Source: Lachnospira sp. UBA2821 (GTDB lineage Bacteria > Bacillota > Clostridia > Lachnospirales > Lachnospiraceae). From it: a stretch of 5,893 bases of DNA. Numbering within the stretch: position 1 is the first letter of the stretch; each line of letters begins with the position of its first letter. The position numbers and the translations under genes are program-made. The stretch is from positions 102,967 to 108,859 of the forward strand of contig DEGR01000070.1 in assembly GCA_002351535.1 (NCBI GenBank). Direction: 5' to 3'. Positions 1-5,321 of this stretch are shown here, one piece after another. A model generated the notes under the pieces. That model was not told where the DNA came from, ran no database searches, and was given only the letters and a program-made list of their open reading frames with translations.

Positions 1-67
1 GGTGATGGGAATCGAACCCACGTATCTAGCTTGGAAGGCTAGTGTTCTACCATTGAACTACACCCGC
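1..67 (-). tRNA. tRNA-Gly (anticodon TCC), 3' end cut by the window edge
   Basis: The reverse strand folds as a cloverleaf. The acceptor strand GCGGGTG begins at 67. The D stem is GTTC/GAAC, the anticodon stem is CTAGC/GCTAG with loop CTTCCAA (anticodon TCC at 33-35), and the T arm is GTGGG-TTCGATT-CCCAT with one G-T pair. Only CACC of the 3' acceptor strand is inside the window, so the last three paired bases and the discriminator base lie outside. The complete gene would be 71 nt, normal for a glycine tRNA. It decodes GGA, and GGG by wobble. No neighbouring tRNA is visible; any cluster would continue beyond the left edge. Confidence 0.96.
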
Positions 68-98
68 ACATCATTTAATTCTGTTACGAACAAATCAT

Positions 99-127
99 AT
101 TTTACCATTGTATTATTATATTGTCAA
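99..127 (-). promoter_or_regulatory. Sigma-A type promoter of the tRNA-Gly gene
   Basis: On the reverse strand a perfect -35 box TTGACA (122-127) is followed by a 17-nt spacer and a -10 box TAAAAT (99-104). An A-rich tract just upstream (about 128-140) could act as an UP element. Transcription would start near 92, leaving a leader of about 25 nt before the mature tRNA 5' end at 67. This is the best-matched promoter in the window, as expected for a stable RNA gene. Confidence 0.85.
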
Positions 128-151
128 TATTTTTTTTGATAAATTTTCCAC

Positions 152-180
152 TTGAATTCCTACCATTTTAGTAGTATTAT
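152..180 (+). promoter_or_regulatory. Candidate promoter of the Rrf2 regulator gene
   Basis: TTGAAT (152-157), a 17-nt spacer and TATTAT (175-180) form a plausible sigma-A promoter. Transcription would start near 187, giving a leader of about 110 nt before the start codon at 297. That leader contains the inverted repeat at 230-263. The region is very AT-rich and other -10-like hexamers exist nearer the gene (for example around 211-218), so the choice is tentative. Confidence 0.45.
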
Positions 181-229
181 AGGTTTATACAATTATCATA
201 ATTCCAATACTATATTATGCCATTGTATA

Positions 230-263
230 TAACTATTTATTCATGGGCAAAAACAAATAGTTA
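230..263 (+). repeat. Inverted repeat in the leader of the Rrf2 gene
   Basis: TAACTATTT (230-238) is repeated in perfect inverted order as AAATAGTTA (255-263) with a 16-nt spacer. It lies 33 bp before the start codon and downstream of the candidate promoter. It could be an RNA stem-loop or an operator bound by a dimer. Rrf2 regulators commonly control their own genes, so an autoregulatory site is possible, but the sequence does not show which protein binds. Confidence 0.5.
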
Positions 264-296
264 CACAATCAATATTGCCCGGAAATGAGGATTATA

Positions 297-728
297 ATGA
301 AAATTTCAACAAGAGGTCGTTATTCCCTTAGAATGATGTTAGATTTAGCACAACATTATGGTGAAGATTTTATATCACTTAAAGACATTTCAGCAAGACA
401 GGACATTTCAAAAAAATATCTTGAACAGATTATACCTTTCCTTAACAGAAGCAATCTGCTCATTGCCAATAGAGGACACATGGGAGGCTATCAGTTATCA
501 AGACAGCCATCGCAGATTACAATATTCGAGATTCTTGTAAGCGCAGAGGGCAGTCTGTGCCCTGTAAGCTGCATGGACAATGAACCAAATGTATGTCCAC
601 GTGCAAATGAATGTATTACACTTCCTCTATGGCAGGGATTATATAAGAAAGTATATGAATACCTTAATGGTGTTACATTACAGGACCTTATTGACAACAA
701 AACCGAATATGGAGATTACTGCATCTAA
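297..728 (+). CDS. Rrf2/IscR-type transcriptional regulator, probable Fe-S sensor
   Basis: This 143-aa protein has the length and order of the Rrf2 family. An N-terminal winged helix (about residues 1-70) opens with MKISTRGRYSLRMMLDLA and includes the wing motif NRGHMGGYQL (58-67). A cysteine cluster follows, C88-x3-C92-x7-C100-x5-C106, in the segment where IscR-like members bind an iron-sulfur cluster; an extra Cys142 sits at the C-terminus. The family represses or activates genes for Fe-S assembly, cysteine metabolism or redox stress; the target here cannot be read from the sequence. I chose ATG 297 because GAGG at 287-290 lies 6 nt upstream; the in-frame ATG at 285 overlaps that ribosome binding site. 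The gene is monocistronic, convergent with the copper ATPase gene, and no isc/suf or cysteine genes are in the window. Confidence 0.92.
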   Translation: MKISTRGRYSLRMMLDLAQHYGEDFISLKDISARQDISKKYLEQIIPFLNRSNLLIANRGHMGGYQLSRQPSQITIFEILVSAEGSLCPVSCMDNEPNVCPRANECITLPLWQGLYKKVYEYLNGVTLQDLIDNKTEYGDYCI

Positions 729-766
729 ACCCGTCAATAACTATGAGTGTCAAACGGCTCTTATAC

Positions 767-836
767 AAAGAACTCTGCATTGCTATTATATATCCGGAGC
801 TTTTCCTCCGGACATAATAACTCTGCAGAGTTCTTT
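767..836. terminator. Nested hairpin between convergent genes, probable bidirectional terminator
   Basis: A perfect 13-bp inverted repeat, AAAGAACTCTGCA (767-779) and TGCAGAGTTCTTT (824-836), encloses a second hairpin, TCCGGAG (793-799) and CTCCGGA (806-812) with a 6-nt loop. Between them TATTAT (784-789) can pair with ATAATA (814-819), so nearly the whole 70 bp folds into one long stem. Each arm ends in A or T runs in the orientation needed for termination on both strands. Its place between the end of the Rrf2 gene (728) and the end of the ATPase gene (887) fits shared termination. The right arm belongs to a 14-bp palindrome (819-832). Confidence 0.72.
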
Positions 837-867
837 AATATCTTTAATATATTCAATATATTCAATA
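832..867. repeat. Short tandem array, four 9-bp units in two variants
   Basis: Two copies of TCTTTAATA (832-840, 841-849) are followed without a gap by two copies of TATTCAATA (850-858, 859-867). The two variants share the TAATA/CAATA end and the 9-bp period. The array overlaps the right foot of the terminator hairpin and ends 20 bp before the ATPase stop codon. It probably arose by slippage; no function is apparent. Confidence 0.7.
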
Positions 868-886
868 CATTTCAGCAAACTGCAAT

Positions 887-3472
887 TTAGCACTTCTCAC
901 TTTTCATCGAAACATATTTGTATGAAGCACCATCAACAACTGCTTTTACCTGTTCTTCCGTAAGTTCATCCTCACTTATTATAACAGTTTCGCCCTTCTC
1001 ATGTGAAGAAGTAACTTCCTTAACATTAAATGCTTTTTCAAATGCTTCATTTACGTGTTTTTCGCACATCATGCACATCATACCATCAATCTTAACTACT
1101 GTTTTTACCATCTTTACATTATCTCCTTTAACTTTAAACATATTTAATCTTAATGCATTGGATACAACACAAAAACTTGACAGACTCATTGCTGCTGCAC
1201 CAAGCATAGGGTTAAGTGTCAATCCAAATGAAACAAATGCTCCTGTTGCAATCGGTATACCAATAATATTATAAATAAATGCCCAGAACAAGTTCTCATG
1301 TATATTTCTAAGTGTACTTTTACTAAGTCTTATGGCAGTTGCGACATCCATAAGGCTGCTCTTCATAAGAACAATATCCGCAGCATCTATTGCAATATCC
1401 GTTCCCGCTCCTATTGCAATTCCAATGTCTGCCCTTGTAAGTGCAGGTGCATCATTTATTCCATCACCAACCATAATAATTCTACCACGTTTTATATGAC
1501 TATTTCCAGTGGTATTTGATTTGTCCATTTCGTCTATAAATGTACTTATAGCCTTTTCTTTCTCATCAGGCATAACTCCCGCAATAACTTTATCAACGCC
1601 TGCCTGATTACCTATTGTATTGGCAGTTCTTTCATTATCTCCCGTAAGCATTACAACTTTTATACCCATATTCTTTAGTTGTGTCACTGCTTTTTTACTG
1701 TCACTTTTAATAGTATCCGCTACCGCTATCATTCCGATATATTTATTACCTCTGGCAAAAAGCAATGGTGTCTTTCCATTGTCGGCAAATTCTGCCGCAA
1801 CTTTTTTCACATTATCATCTACAGAACAAACAGATGATATAAATGTCATACTTCCTCCATATACAATATCACCATCTATTTCTGCCTCAAGCCCATTTCC
1901 CGCAATTGCCTTAAATGCTTTGCTGTCCTTTGGAAGAATATTATGCTCAGCACCATAAGTATTTATCGCTGTTGCCAGCGGATGTTCGCTCTTGCTTTCA
2001 AGTGTAACTGCGTAATCAAGAAGTTCTTCATCATTATCAGATACTACATCAGTAACAACAGGTGTGCCATTCGTTATAGTTCCCGTCTTATCGAGCACAA
2101 CAATTCTGGCTTTACCTGTCTCTTCAAGTGCCGTAGCAGTCTTAAACAGGATTCCTTTTCTTGCACCGACACCACTTCCAACCATAATCGCAACAGGTGT
2201 TGCAAGTCCAAGTGCACAAGGACAACTTATAACAAGTACCGATATTGCTCTTGCAAGGGCAAAACCGAATTCCCGCCCCACTAACAGCCATATTATAAAT
2301 GTAATTAGTGATATTGTTATTACAATAGGAACAAATACTCCTGACACCCTGTCGGCAATTTTGGCAATTGGTGCTTTTGACGCAGATGCATCACTTACCA
2401 TCTCTATAATCCTTGCCAGAGCTGTATCGCTTCCGACAGAAGTTGCTCTGCATTTTATAAATCCCGACTGGTTAATTGTTGCTGCTGACACTTTACTGCC
2501 TGTCGTTTTATCGACAGGAATACTCTCACCTGTAAGTGCAGATTCATTTACTGCACTGCTGCCTTCTATCACTTCACCATCAACAGGGATACTTTCACCC
2601 GGTCTGACAACAAACACATCTCCAACATTAACCTCATCCACTGACTTTTGTACTTCAACACCATTTTCAACAATGGTAGCATATTCAGGTGCAAGACTCA
2701 TAAGTCCTTTAAGCGCATCTGTTGTTTTTCCTTTTGACCTTGCTTCAAGCATCTTTCCAACCGAAATCAACACCAATATCATGGCTGCAGATTCAAAATA
2801 AAATGAATCCATATATTTCATAACACTTTTCATATCTCCATGCATCTGCGCATCTGTCATGGCAAATAATACCACTACACTCCACATATACGATGCCATA
2901 GAGCCAAGTGCAACAAGCGTGTCCATATTCGGACTTCCATGTAATACACTTCTAAATCCACTTACAAAAAATCTCTGGTTAATTATCATAATAATGCCGG
3001 CAAGAATCATCTGTAATATTCCCATTGCGACATGATTATTTTCCATAATTTTAGGAAGTGGCCATCCCCACATCATATGTCCCATAGAAAAATACATAAG
3101 CACTGCAAGGAATATTATCGATATAATCAGTCTTGTCCTGATACTTTTTGTTTCATCATCCACACTGCTCTGCATACTATCTGAATCATTATTAACCCCA
3201 TTATGACCTGTGCTGTTTCCATTTGTTGAGACGCCTGTACTTCTGCCATTTGTATTAGCTTTTACAGCTTTATCTTTTGGGCTTGCCCCATATCCTGCAT
3301 TTTTTACGGCATTTATAATCTCCGCATCTGCAACATCACCTTCAACAGCCATTGAATTAGTAAGTAAATTAACCGAACATGATGTTACCCCCTCAACAGC
3401 CGACACTGCCTTCTCGACCCGTGCGCTGCATGCGGCACAACTCATTCCGGTAACATTATATTTCTTCATCAT
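887..3472 (-). CDS. copA: Copper-exporting P1B-type ATPase with N- and C-terminal metal-binding domains
   Basis: This 861-aa membrane pump uses ATP to expel Cu(I) from the cytoplasm. Numbered from ATG 3472: an N-terminal HMA domain with GMSCAAC (C12, C15); a polar Asn/Ser/Gly-rich linker (about 68-108); eight predicted membrane helices (first near 112-130); the actuator motif TGES (314-317); C417-P418-C419 in helix 6; DKTGT with phosphorylated D461; the SEHP histidine H497; TGDN (610-613); GDGIND (669-674); YN (734-735) in helix 7; and M762-x2-SS (765-766) in helix 8. CPC, YN and MxxSS together mark the Cu(I) subgroup P1B-1. A second HMA domain with GMMCMMC (C800, C803) fills about 788-861 and resembles a CopZ chaperone. 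ATG 3472 is preferred because AGAGG at 3478-3482 precedes it by 5 nt; GTG 3478 falls inside that site, and ATG 3469 is also possible. No copZ, csoR or copY gene lies nearby. Confidence 0.95.
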   Translation of the reverse strand: MMKKYNVTGMSCAACSARVEKAVSAVEGVTSCSVNLLTNSMAVEGDVADAEIINAVKNAGYGASPKDKAVKANTNGRSTGVSTNGNSTGHNGVNNDSDSMQSSVDDETKSIRTRLIISIIFLAVLMYFSMGHMMWGWPLPKIMENNHVAMGILQMILAGIIMIINQRFFVSGFRSVLHGSPNMDTLVALGSMASYMWSVVVLFAMTDAQMHGDMKSVMKYMDSFYFESAAMILVLISVGKMLEARSKGKTTDALKGLMSLAPEYATIVENGVEVQKSVDEVNVGDVFVVRPGESIPVDGEVIEGSSAVNESALTGESIPVDKTTGSKVSAATINQSGFIKCRATSVGSDTALARIIEMVSDASASKAPIAKIADRVSGVFVPIVITISLITFIIWLLVGREFGFALARAISVLVISCPCALGLATPVAIMVGSGVGARKGILFKTATALEETGKARIVVLDKTGTITNGTPVVTDVVSDNDEELLDYAVTLESKSEHPLATAINTYGAEHNILPKDSKAFKAIAGNGLEAEIDGDIVYGGSMTFISSVCSVDDNVKKVAAEFADNGKTPLLFARGNKYIGMIAVADTIKSDSKKAVTQLKNMGIKVVMLTGDNERTANTIGNQAGVDKVIAGVMPDEKEKAISTFIDEMDKSNTTGNSHIKRGRIIMVGDGINDAPALTRADIGIAIGAGTDIAIDAADIVLMKSSLMDVATAIRLSKSTLRNIHENLFWAFIYNIIGIPIATGAFVSFGLTLNPMLGAAAMSLSSFCVVSNALRLNMFKVKGDNVKMVKTVVKIDGMMCMMCEKHVNEAFEKAFNVKEVTSSHEKGETVIISEDELTEEQVKAVVDGASYKYVSMKSEKC
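1109..1129 (-). promoter_or_regulatory. Candidate internal ribosome binding site and start codon before the CopZ-like domain
   Basis: Inside copA, on the coding strand, AAAGGAGA (1122-1129) is followed after 11 nt from GGAG by an in-frame ATG (1109-1111). Initiation there would give a free 74-aa protein identical to the C-terminal HMA domain with its CMMC site. The spacing is longer than ideal, and the same bases simply encode Lys-Gly-Asp in the linker, so use as a start is only a hypothesis. It may equally be a relic of a separate copZ gene that was fused to copA. Confidence 0.3.
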
Positions 3473-3496
3473 TTTCACCTCTTTATTATATAAATG

Positions 3497-3527
3497 TGCT
3501 GGTTACTTAATATCCTCCGTACCAGCA
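3497..3527 (-). promoter_or_regulatory. Stem-loop in the copA leader
   Basis: On the copA strand TGCTGGT (3521-3527) pairs with ACCAGCA (3497-3503), a perfect 7-bp stem with a 17-nt loop. It starts just below the -10 box, close to the expected transcription start, and ends before the copA ribosome binding site. The loop contains a GGAGG (3514-3518) with no usable start codon after it. It may stabilise the mRNA 5' end, or the symmetric DNA may be an operator. It does not look like a known CopY or CsoR site. Confidence 0.45.
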
Positions 3528-3528
3528 T

Positions 3529-3555
3529 ATTATATCTCTTTTTTTTAAACATCAA
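3529..3555 (-). promoter_or_regulatory. Candidate promoter of copA
   Basis: A perfect -10 box TATAAT lies at 3529-3534 on the reverse strand. The best -35 candidate is TTGATG (3550-3555), with a short 15-nt spacer. Transcription would start near 3522, about 50 nt before the start codon. The suboptimal spacing suggests a weak or activated promoter. The separate promoter fits independence from surE, which ends about 60-100 bp upstream. Confidence 0.55.
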
Positions 3556-3571
3556 ATCGCTTTTTTCTTAT

Positions 3572-3586
3572 TGATAATCATTTTCA
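3572..3586. promoter_or_regulatory. Fur-like box upstream of the copA promoter
   Basis: TGATAATCATTTTCA matches the Firmicutes 7-1-7 Fur consensus TGATAATnATTATCA at all defined positions but one. It fits the PerR and Zur variants less well. Its centre (3579) is about 57 bp upstream of the predicted copA start, so binding would not directly block the -35/-10 boxes identified here, unless an unrecognised promoter overlaps it. Confidence 0.5.
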
Positions 3587-3607
3587 TTAAGCATTTGGAC
3601 ATATTAA

Positions 3608-3622
3608 TGGTAATCATTATTT
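3608..3622. promoter_or_regulatory. Second, weaker Fur-like box overlapping the surE stop codon
   Basis: TGGTAATCATTATTT shares the TAATCATTAT core of the 7-1-7 Fur consensus, with three mismatches in total. Its centre (3615) is 36 bp from the centre of the first box. The TAA stop of surE (3617-3619) lies within it. In AT-rich DNA a site this degenerate can occur by chance; the pairing with the better box is what makes it worth listing. Confidence 0.3.
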
Positions 3623-4369
3623 TATATTTCTTACCTTGCCGACAGATACATATCCGTCAACTAATGCTTTAAAGTCAGTGTTATCTTCTGCATCTTCATG
3701 ATATACACCGACAAGCTTTAACAGCATATTTCCATTACCAAATTCTTCCTTTTCAAATGAATCTCTGTAGAACGCATCATTGGCCACCCTGACGCCATAT
3801 GCAGTTCCTTTACACTCATTTACGCTTCCACCCGGAAAATTCACGTTCCAAATTTCGCCATTAAGCAGCTTTTTGTCAATTAACTCACCGAGTATCTTTT
3901 CAAGATACATATCAGTTACCTGATGACTTATATTTTCCCTTGATTCTTCTTTTATATTCATACGCTTATCATCCATTCGTTTCTCCGAAAATGCTATAGC
4001 ATGTATTCCACTGCACGCAGCCTCCATCGCTGCACCTATTGTACCGGAATACTGAATATCACTTCCTGCATTGTATCCATTATTTATTCCCGAAAGCACA
4101 ACATCCGGAATATCACCAAGCACGCCGGCTTTTGCTAACTTAACGCAATCCGCCGGTGTCCCCTCAACATCATATGCAGCCACACCTTCAACTGGAAAAT
4201 CAACTTTCCTCACAAGCATATTTTTGCCGATGGTAAGTCTGTGTGACATTGCACTACACTGTGTTGCCGGTGCAACAACCATAACCTTTCCAAACTTACC
4301 GGCAACACTTGCAAGTCTCACAATACCATCTGAATTAATTCCATCATCATTAGTTACCAAAATGTTCAT
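3617..4369 (-). CDS. surE: 5'/3'-nucleotidase SurE (stationary-phase survival protein)
   Basis: This 250-aa cytoplasmic phosphatase hydrolyses nucleoside monophosphates, and in some species short polyphosphate, using a divalent metal. The N-terminus MNILVTNDDGINSDGI carries D8 and D9; S39 lies in the PATQCSAMSH loop; and SGINNGYNAG (93-102) supplies N96. These match the four metal ligands known in SurE structures (Asp, Asp, Ser, Asn). YSGTIGAAMEA (107-117) completes the family signature. The charged stretch at about 128-150 is a variable region. Length is typical of the family. ATG 4369 is chosen because GAGGAG (4374-4379) lies 4 nt upstream; an upstream in-frame ATG at 4381 overlaps that site and would place extra residues before the conserved start. 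It is co-oriented with the tyrosine phosphatase gene, but 238 bp of structured DNA separate them. Confidence 0.95.
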   Translation of the reverse strand: MNILVTNDDGINSDGIVRLASVAGKFGKVMVVAPATQCSAMSHRLTIGKNMLVRKVDFPVEGVAAYDVEGTPADCVKLAKAGVLGDIPDVVLSGINNGYNAGSDIQYSGTIGAAMEAACSGIHAIAFSEKRMDDKRMNIKEESRENISHQVTDMYLEKILGELIDKKLLNGEIWNVNFPGGSVNECKGTAYGVRVANDAFYRDSFEKEEFGNGNMLLKLVGVYHEDAEDNTDFKALVDGYVSVGKVRNIK

Positions 4370-4410
4370 ATTACTCCTCATTTCTGAGCGGTTTTATCGC
4401 AAATAAGGGA

Positions 4411-4438
4411 CTATTTGTTTCCGCTCCGAAACAAATAG
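4411..4438. repeat. Perfect 11-bp inverted repeat upstream of surE
   Basis: CTATTTGTTTC (4411-4421) and GAAACAAATAG (4428-4438) form an 11-bp perfect stem with a 6-bp loop, CGCTCC. No T-run follows on the reverse strand, so it is not a classic terminator for the phosphatase gene; it lies 42 bp before the surE start. The segment CGCTCCGAA (4422-4430) recurs at 4577-4585 at the far end of the neighbouring 140-bp element, which links the two structures. Confidence 0.65.
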
Positions 4439-4451
4439 CTGCATAAATATG

Positions 4452-4591
4452 TAACTGTTCAGAGGTCAGGCTGAATTTCATAAAAGTGACGTAAAATGCT
4501 TGTATTTTTAATACTCATTTTGAAATTTTATTTAGCGTATACCCAAACTTTCCAAAATACAAAGCATTTTGAAGGTCGCTCCGAACAGTTA
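4452..4591. repeat. 140-bp inverted-repeat element, candidate MITE or structured intergenic repeat
   Basis: The outer ends are TAACTGTTCAGAG (4452-4464) and the inverted copy of TAACTGTTCGGAG (4579-4591), 12 of 13 bases matching. Inside, AAAATGCTTGTATTTT (4493-4508) pairs with a copy at 4554-4570 that has one extra A, and AGTGAC (4485-4490) can pair with GTCGCT (4575-4580 region). The middle (about 4509-4553) is AT-rich and non-coding. It fills most of the gap between the phosphatase gene and surE. The layout is that of a miniature inverted-repeat element, but no clear target duplication is visible at the edges and only one copy is in view. Confidence 0.5.
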
Positions 4592-4607
4592 TCTTAAATT
4601 TATAACA

Positions 4608-5090
4608 TTAAATCCTATTTTCTCTTTCCAGATATTCCAGAAATGCTTCGCATCCTTTAACTACATCATCATATGTTTTATCAAAGCGGTGTGTATACCA
4701 CGGGTCATCACAACTCCTATACTCTCCAGCATACTCAAGCATCAATGATATTTTATCCCCTTTCTTATGTCCTGTCATCCTCTCTATATTACGGATATTC
4801 ATCGTATCCATACCAATAAGATAATCGTAATAATCATAATCAGATGCTTTTAACTGTACAGCCCGCTTCCCGTCGCAACTGATTCCGTGCTTTGCTAATT
4901 CTTCTCTAGCCGGCGGATAAACCGTATTACCAACACCGTTCCATATTTCTTCTGTACTGGTAGCCGCAGATGCAATCTCAAATTTGTCTGCAATTCCACG
5001 TCTGGTCACCATATCTTTTAACACAAACTCTGCCATCGGCGAACGGCAAATATTGCCATGGCAAATAAATAAAATCTTGATTTTTCTCAT
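4608..5090 (-). CDS. Low-molecular-weight protein tyrosine phosphatase
   Basis: This 160-aa cytoplasmic enzyme removes phosphate from phosphotyrosine through a cysteinyl-phosphate intermediate. The P-loop is at the N-terminus, C10-HGNIC-R16-S17, with nucleophile Cys10 and phosphate-binding Arg16. The general acid is in CDDPWY, most likely D129 before P130, and GMD (93-95) is another family hallmark. All catalytic residues are present and length is normal (about 150-165 aa). ATG 5090 is the only sensible start, since the next methionine (19) follows the P-loop. Its ribosome binding site is poor: GGAAA at 5092-5096 is weak and too close. Substrates are unknown; relatives act on tyrosine kinases of capsule export or on arginine phosphate, and no such partner gene is nearby. 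Arsenate reductases share the fold but normally differ in their catalytic cysteine set. Confidence 0.93.
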   Translation of the reverse strand: MRKIKILFICHGNICRSPMAEFVLKDMVTRRGIADKFEIASAATSTEEIWNGVGNTVYPPAREELAKHGISCDGKRAVQLKASDYDYYDYLIGMDTMNIRNIERMTGHKKGDKISLMLEYAGEYRSCDDPWYTHRFDKTYDDVVKGCEAFLEYLERENRI

Positions 5091-5106
5091 ATTTCCAGTA
5101 TTTTCG

Positions 5107-5124
5107 GGCTTTTCAAGCCTTTTT
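5107..5124 (+). terminator. Small hairpin followed by T5, terminator-like
   Basis: GGCTT (5107-5111), a 3-nt loop and AAGCC (5115-5119) are followed by TTTTT (5120-5124), which resembles a weak rho-independent terminator on the + strand. No + strand gene ends here. It lies 17 bp upstream of the phosphatase start, so it may instead be a transcript leader structure or part of an integration junction. Confidence 0.3.
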
Positions 5125-5150
5125 ACCTTTCTTCATTTTTCACTTTTCTG

Positions 5151-5180
5151 GCATATTTTGGCATATCTTTGCATATTTTT
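5151..5180. repeat. Three tandem 10-bp repeats near the presumed element end
   Basis: GCATATTTTG, GCATATCTTT and GCATATTTTT follow one another without gaps. They lie between the integrase gene fragment and the phosphatase gene. Integrases of the Tn916 group bind short direct repeats near element ends through an N-terminal domain, so these could be arm-type sites; that role is inferred from position only. Confidence 0.6.
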
Positions 5181-5190
5181 GTCATCAATT

Positions 5191-5229
5191 TTGGTAAAAA
5201 CTTTGGTAAATTTCAAGTCTGTACCAAAG
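5191..5229. repeat. Direct and inverted copies of TTGGTA downstream of the integrase
   Basis: TTGGTAAA occurs at 5191-5198 and 5203-5210, 12 bp apart. The second is part of CTTTGGTA (5201-5208), which recurs inverted as TACCAAAG (5222-5229), giving an 8-bp perfect inverted repeat with a 13-bp spacer. Like the neighbouring tandem repeats, they are candidate recombinase or excisionase binding sites at the element end. Confidence 0.55.
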
Positions 5230-5240
5230 GCAAATCTGCC

Positions 5241-5274
5241 ATTGGGAATTGACAGGTAAGAAATTGGGGATTAA
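5241..5274. repeat. Imperfect direct repeat with 22-bp spacing
   Basis: ATTGGGAATTGA (5241-5252) and ATTGGGGATTAA (5263-5274) match at 10 of 12 positions and begin 22 bp apart, about two helical turns. They lie about 50 bp downstream of the integrase stop codon. This suits paired protein binding on one DNA face, but chance cannot be excluded. Confidence 0.4.
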
Positions 5275-5321
5275 GATAAATACTGGCTTTCAGCCGTTTT
5301 TCTCTCATTTCCATCAGGTCA

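Noticed and set aside
1..67. The tRNA-Gly gene as the attachment site for the integrase
   Set aside because: It lies more than 5 kb from the integrase, with ordinary chromosomal genes in between, and no copy of the tRNA 3' end appears near the integrase; the tRNA 3' end itself is outside the window.
285..296. Upstream in-frame ATG for the Rrf2 gene
   Set aside because: This ATG overlaps the GAGG that correctly spaces the ATG at 297, and the family N-terminus starts with MKISTRGRY.
297..728. The Rrf2 protein as the regulator of copA
   Set aside because: The genes are convergent, not divergent or in one operon, and the only symmetric site near the regulator has no copy in the copA promoter region. 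Proximity alone does not support it.
2064..2801. A 245-codon open frame on the + strand, antisense to copA
   Set aside because: It lies wholly inside the well-supported copA gene, has a low-complexity Ser/Thr/Ile-rich translation with no recognisable domain, and no ribosome binding site of note. It is a shadow of copA codon usage.
3473..3478. GTG as the start of copA
   Set aside because: The GTG is part of the AGAGGTG ribosome binding site; the ATG at 3472 (or 3469) is correctly spaced from it.
3514..3518. GGAGG in the copA leader as the ribosome binding site of a leader peptide
   Set aside because: No ATG, GTG or TTG start codon follows at a usable distance before the copA start region, so no leader peptide can be supported.
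4382..4607. A riboswitch or T-box leader before surE
   Set aside because: I could not match any known riboswitch or T-box core. The segment is explained by two inverted-repeat structures.
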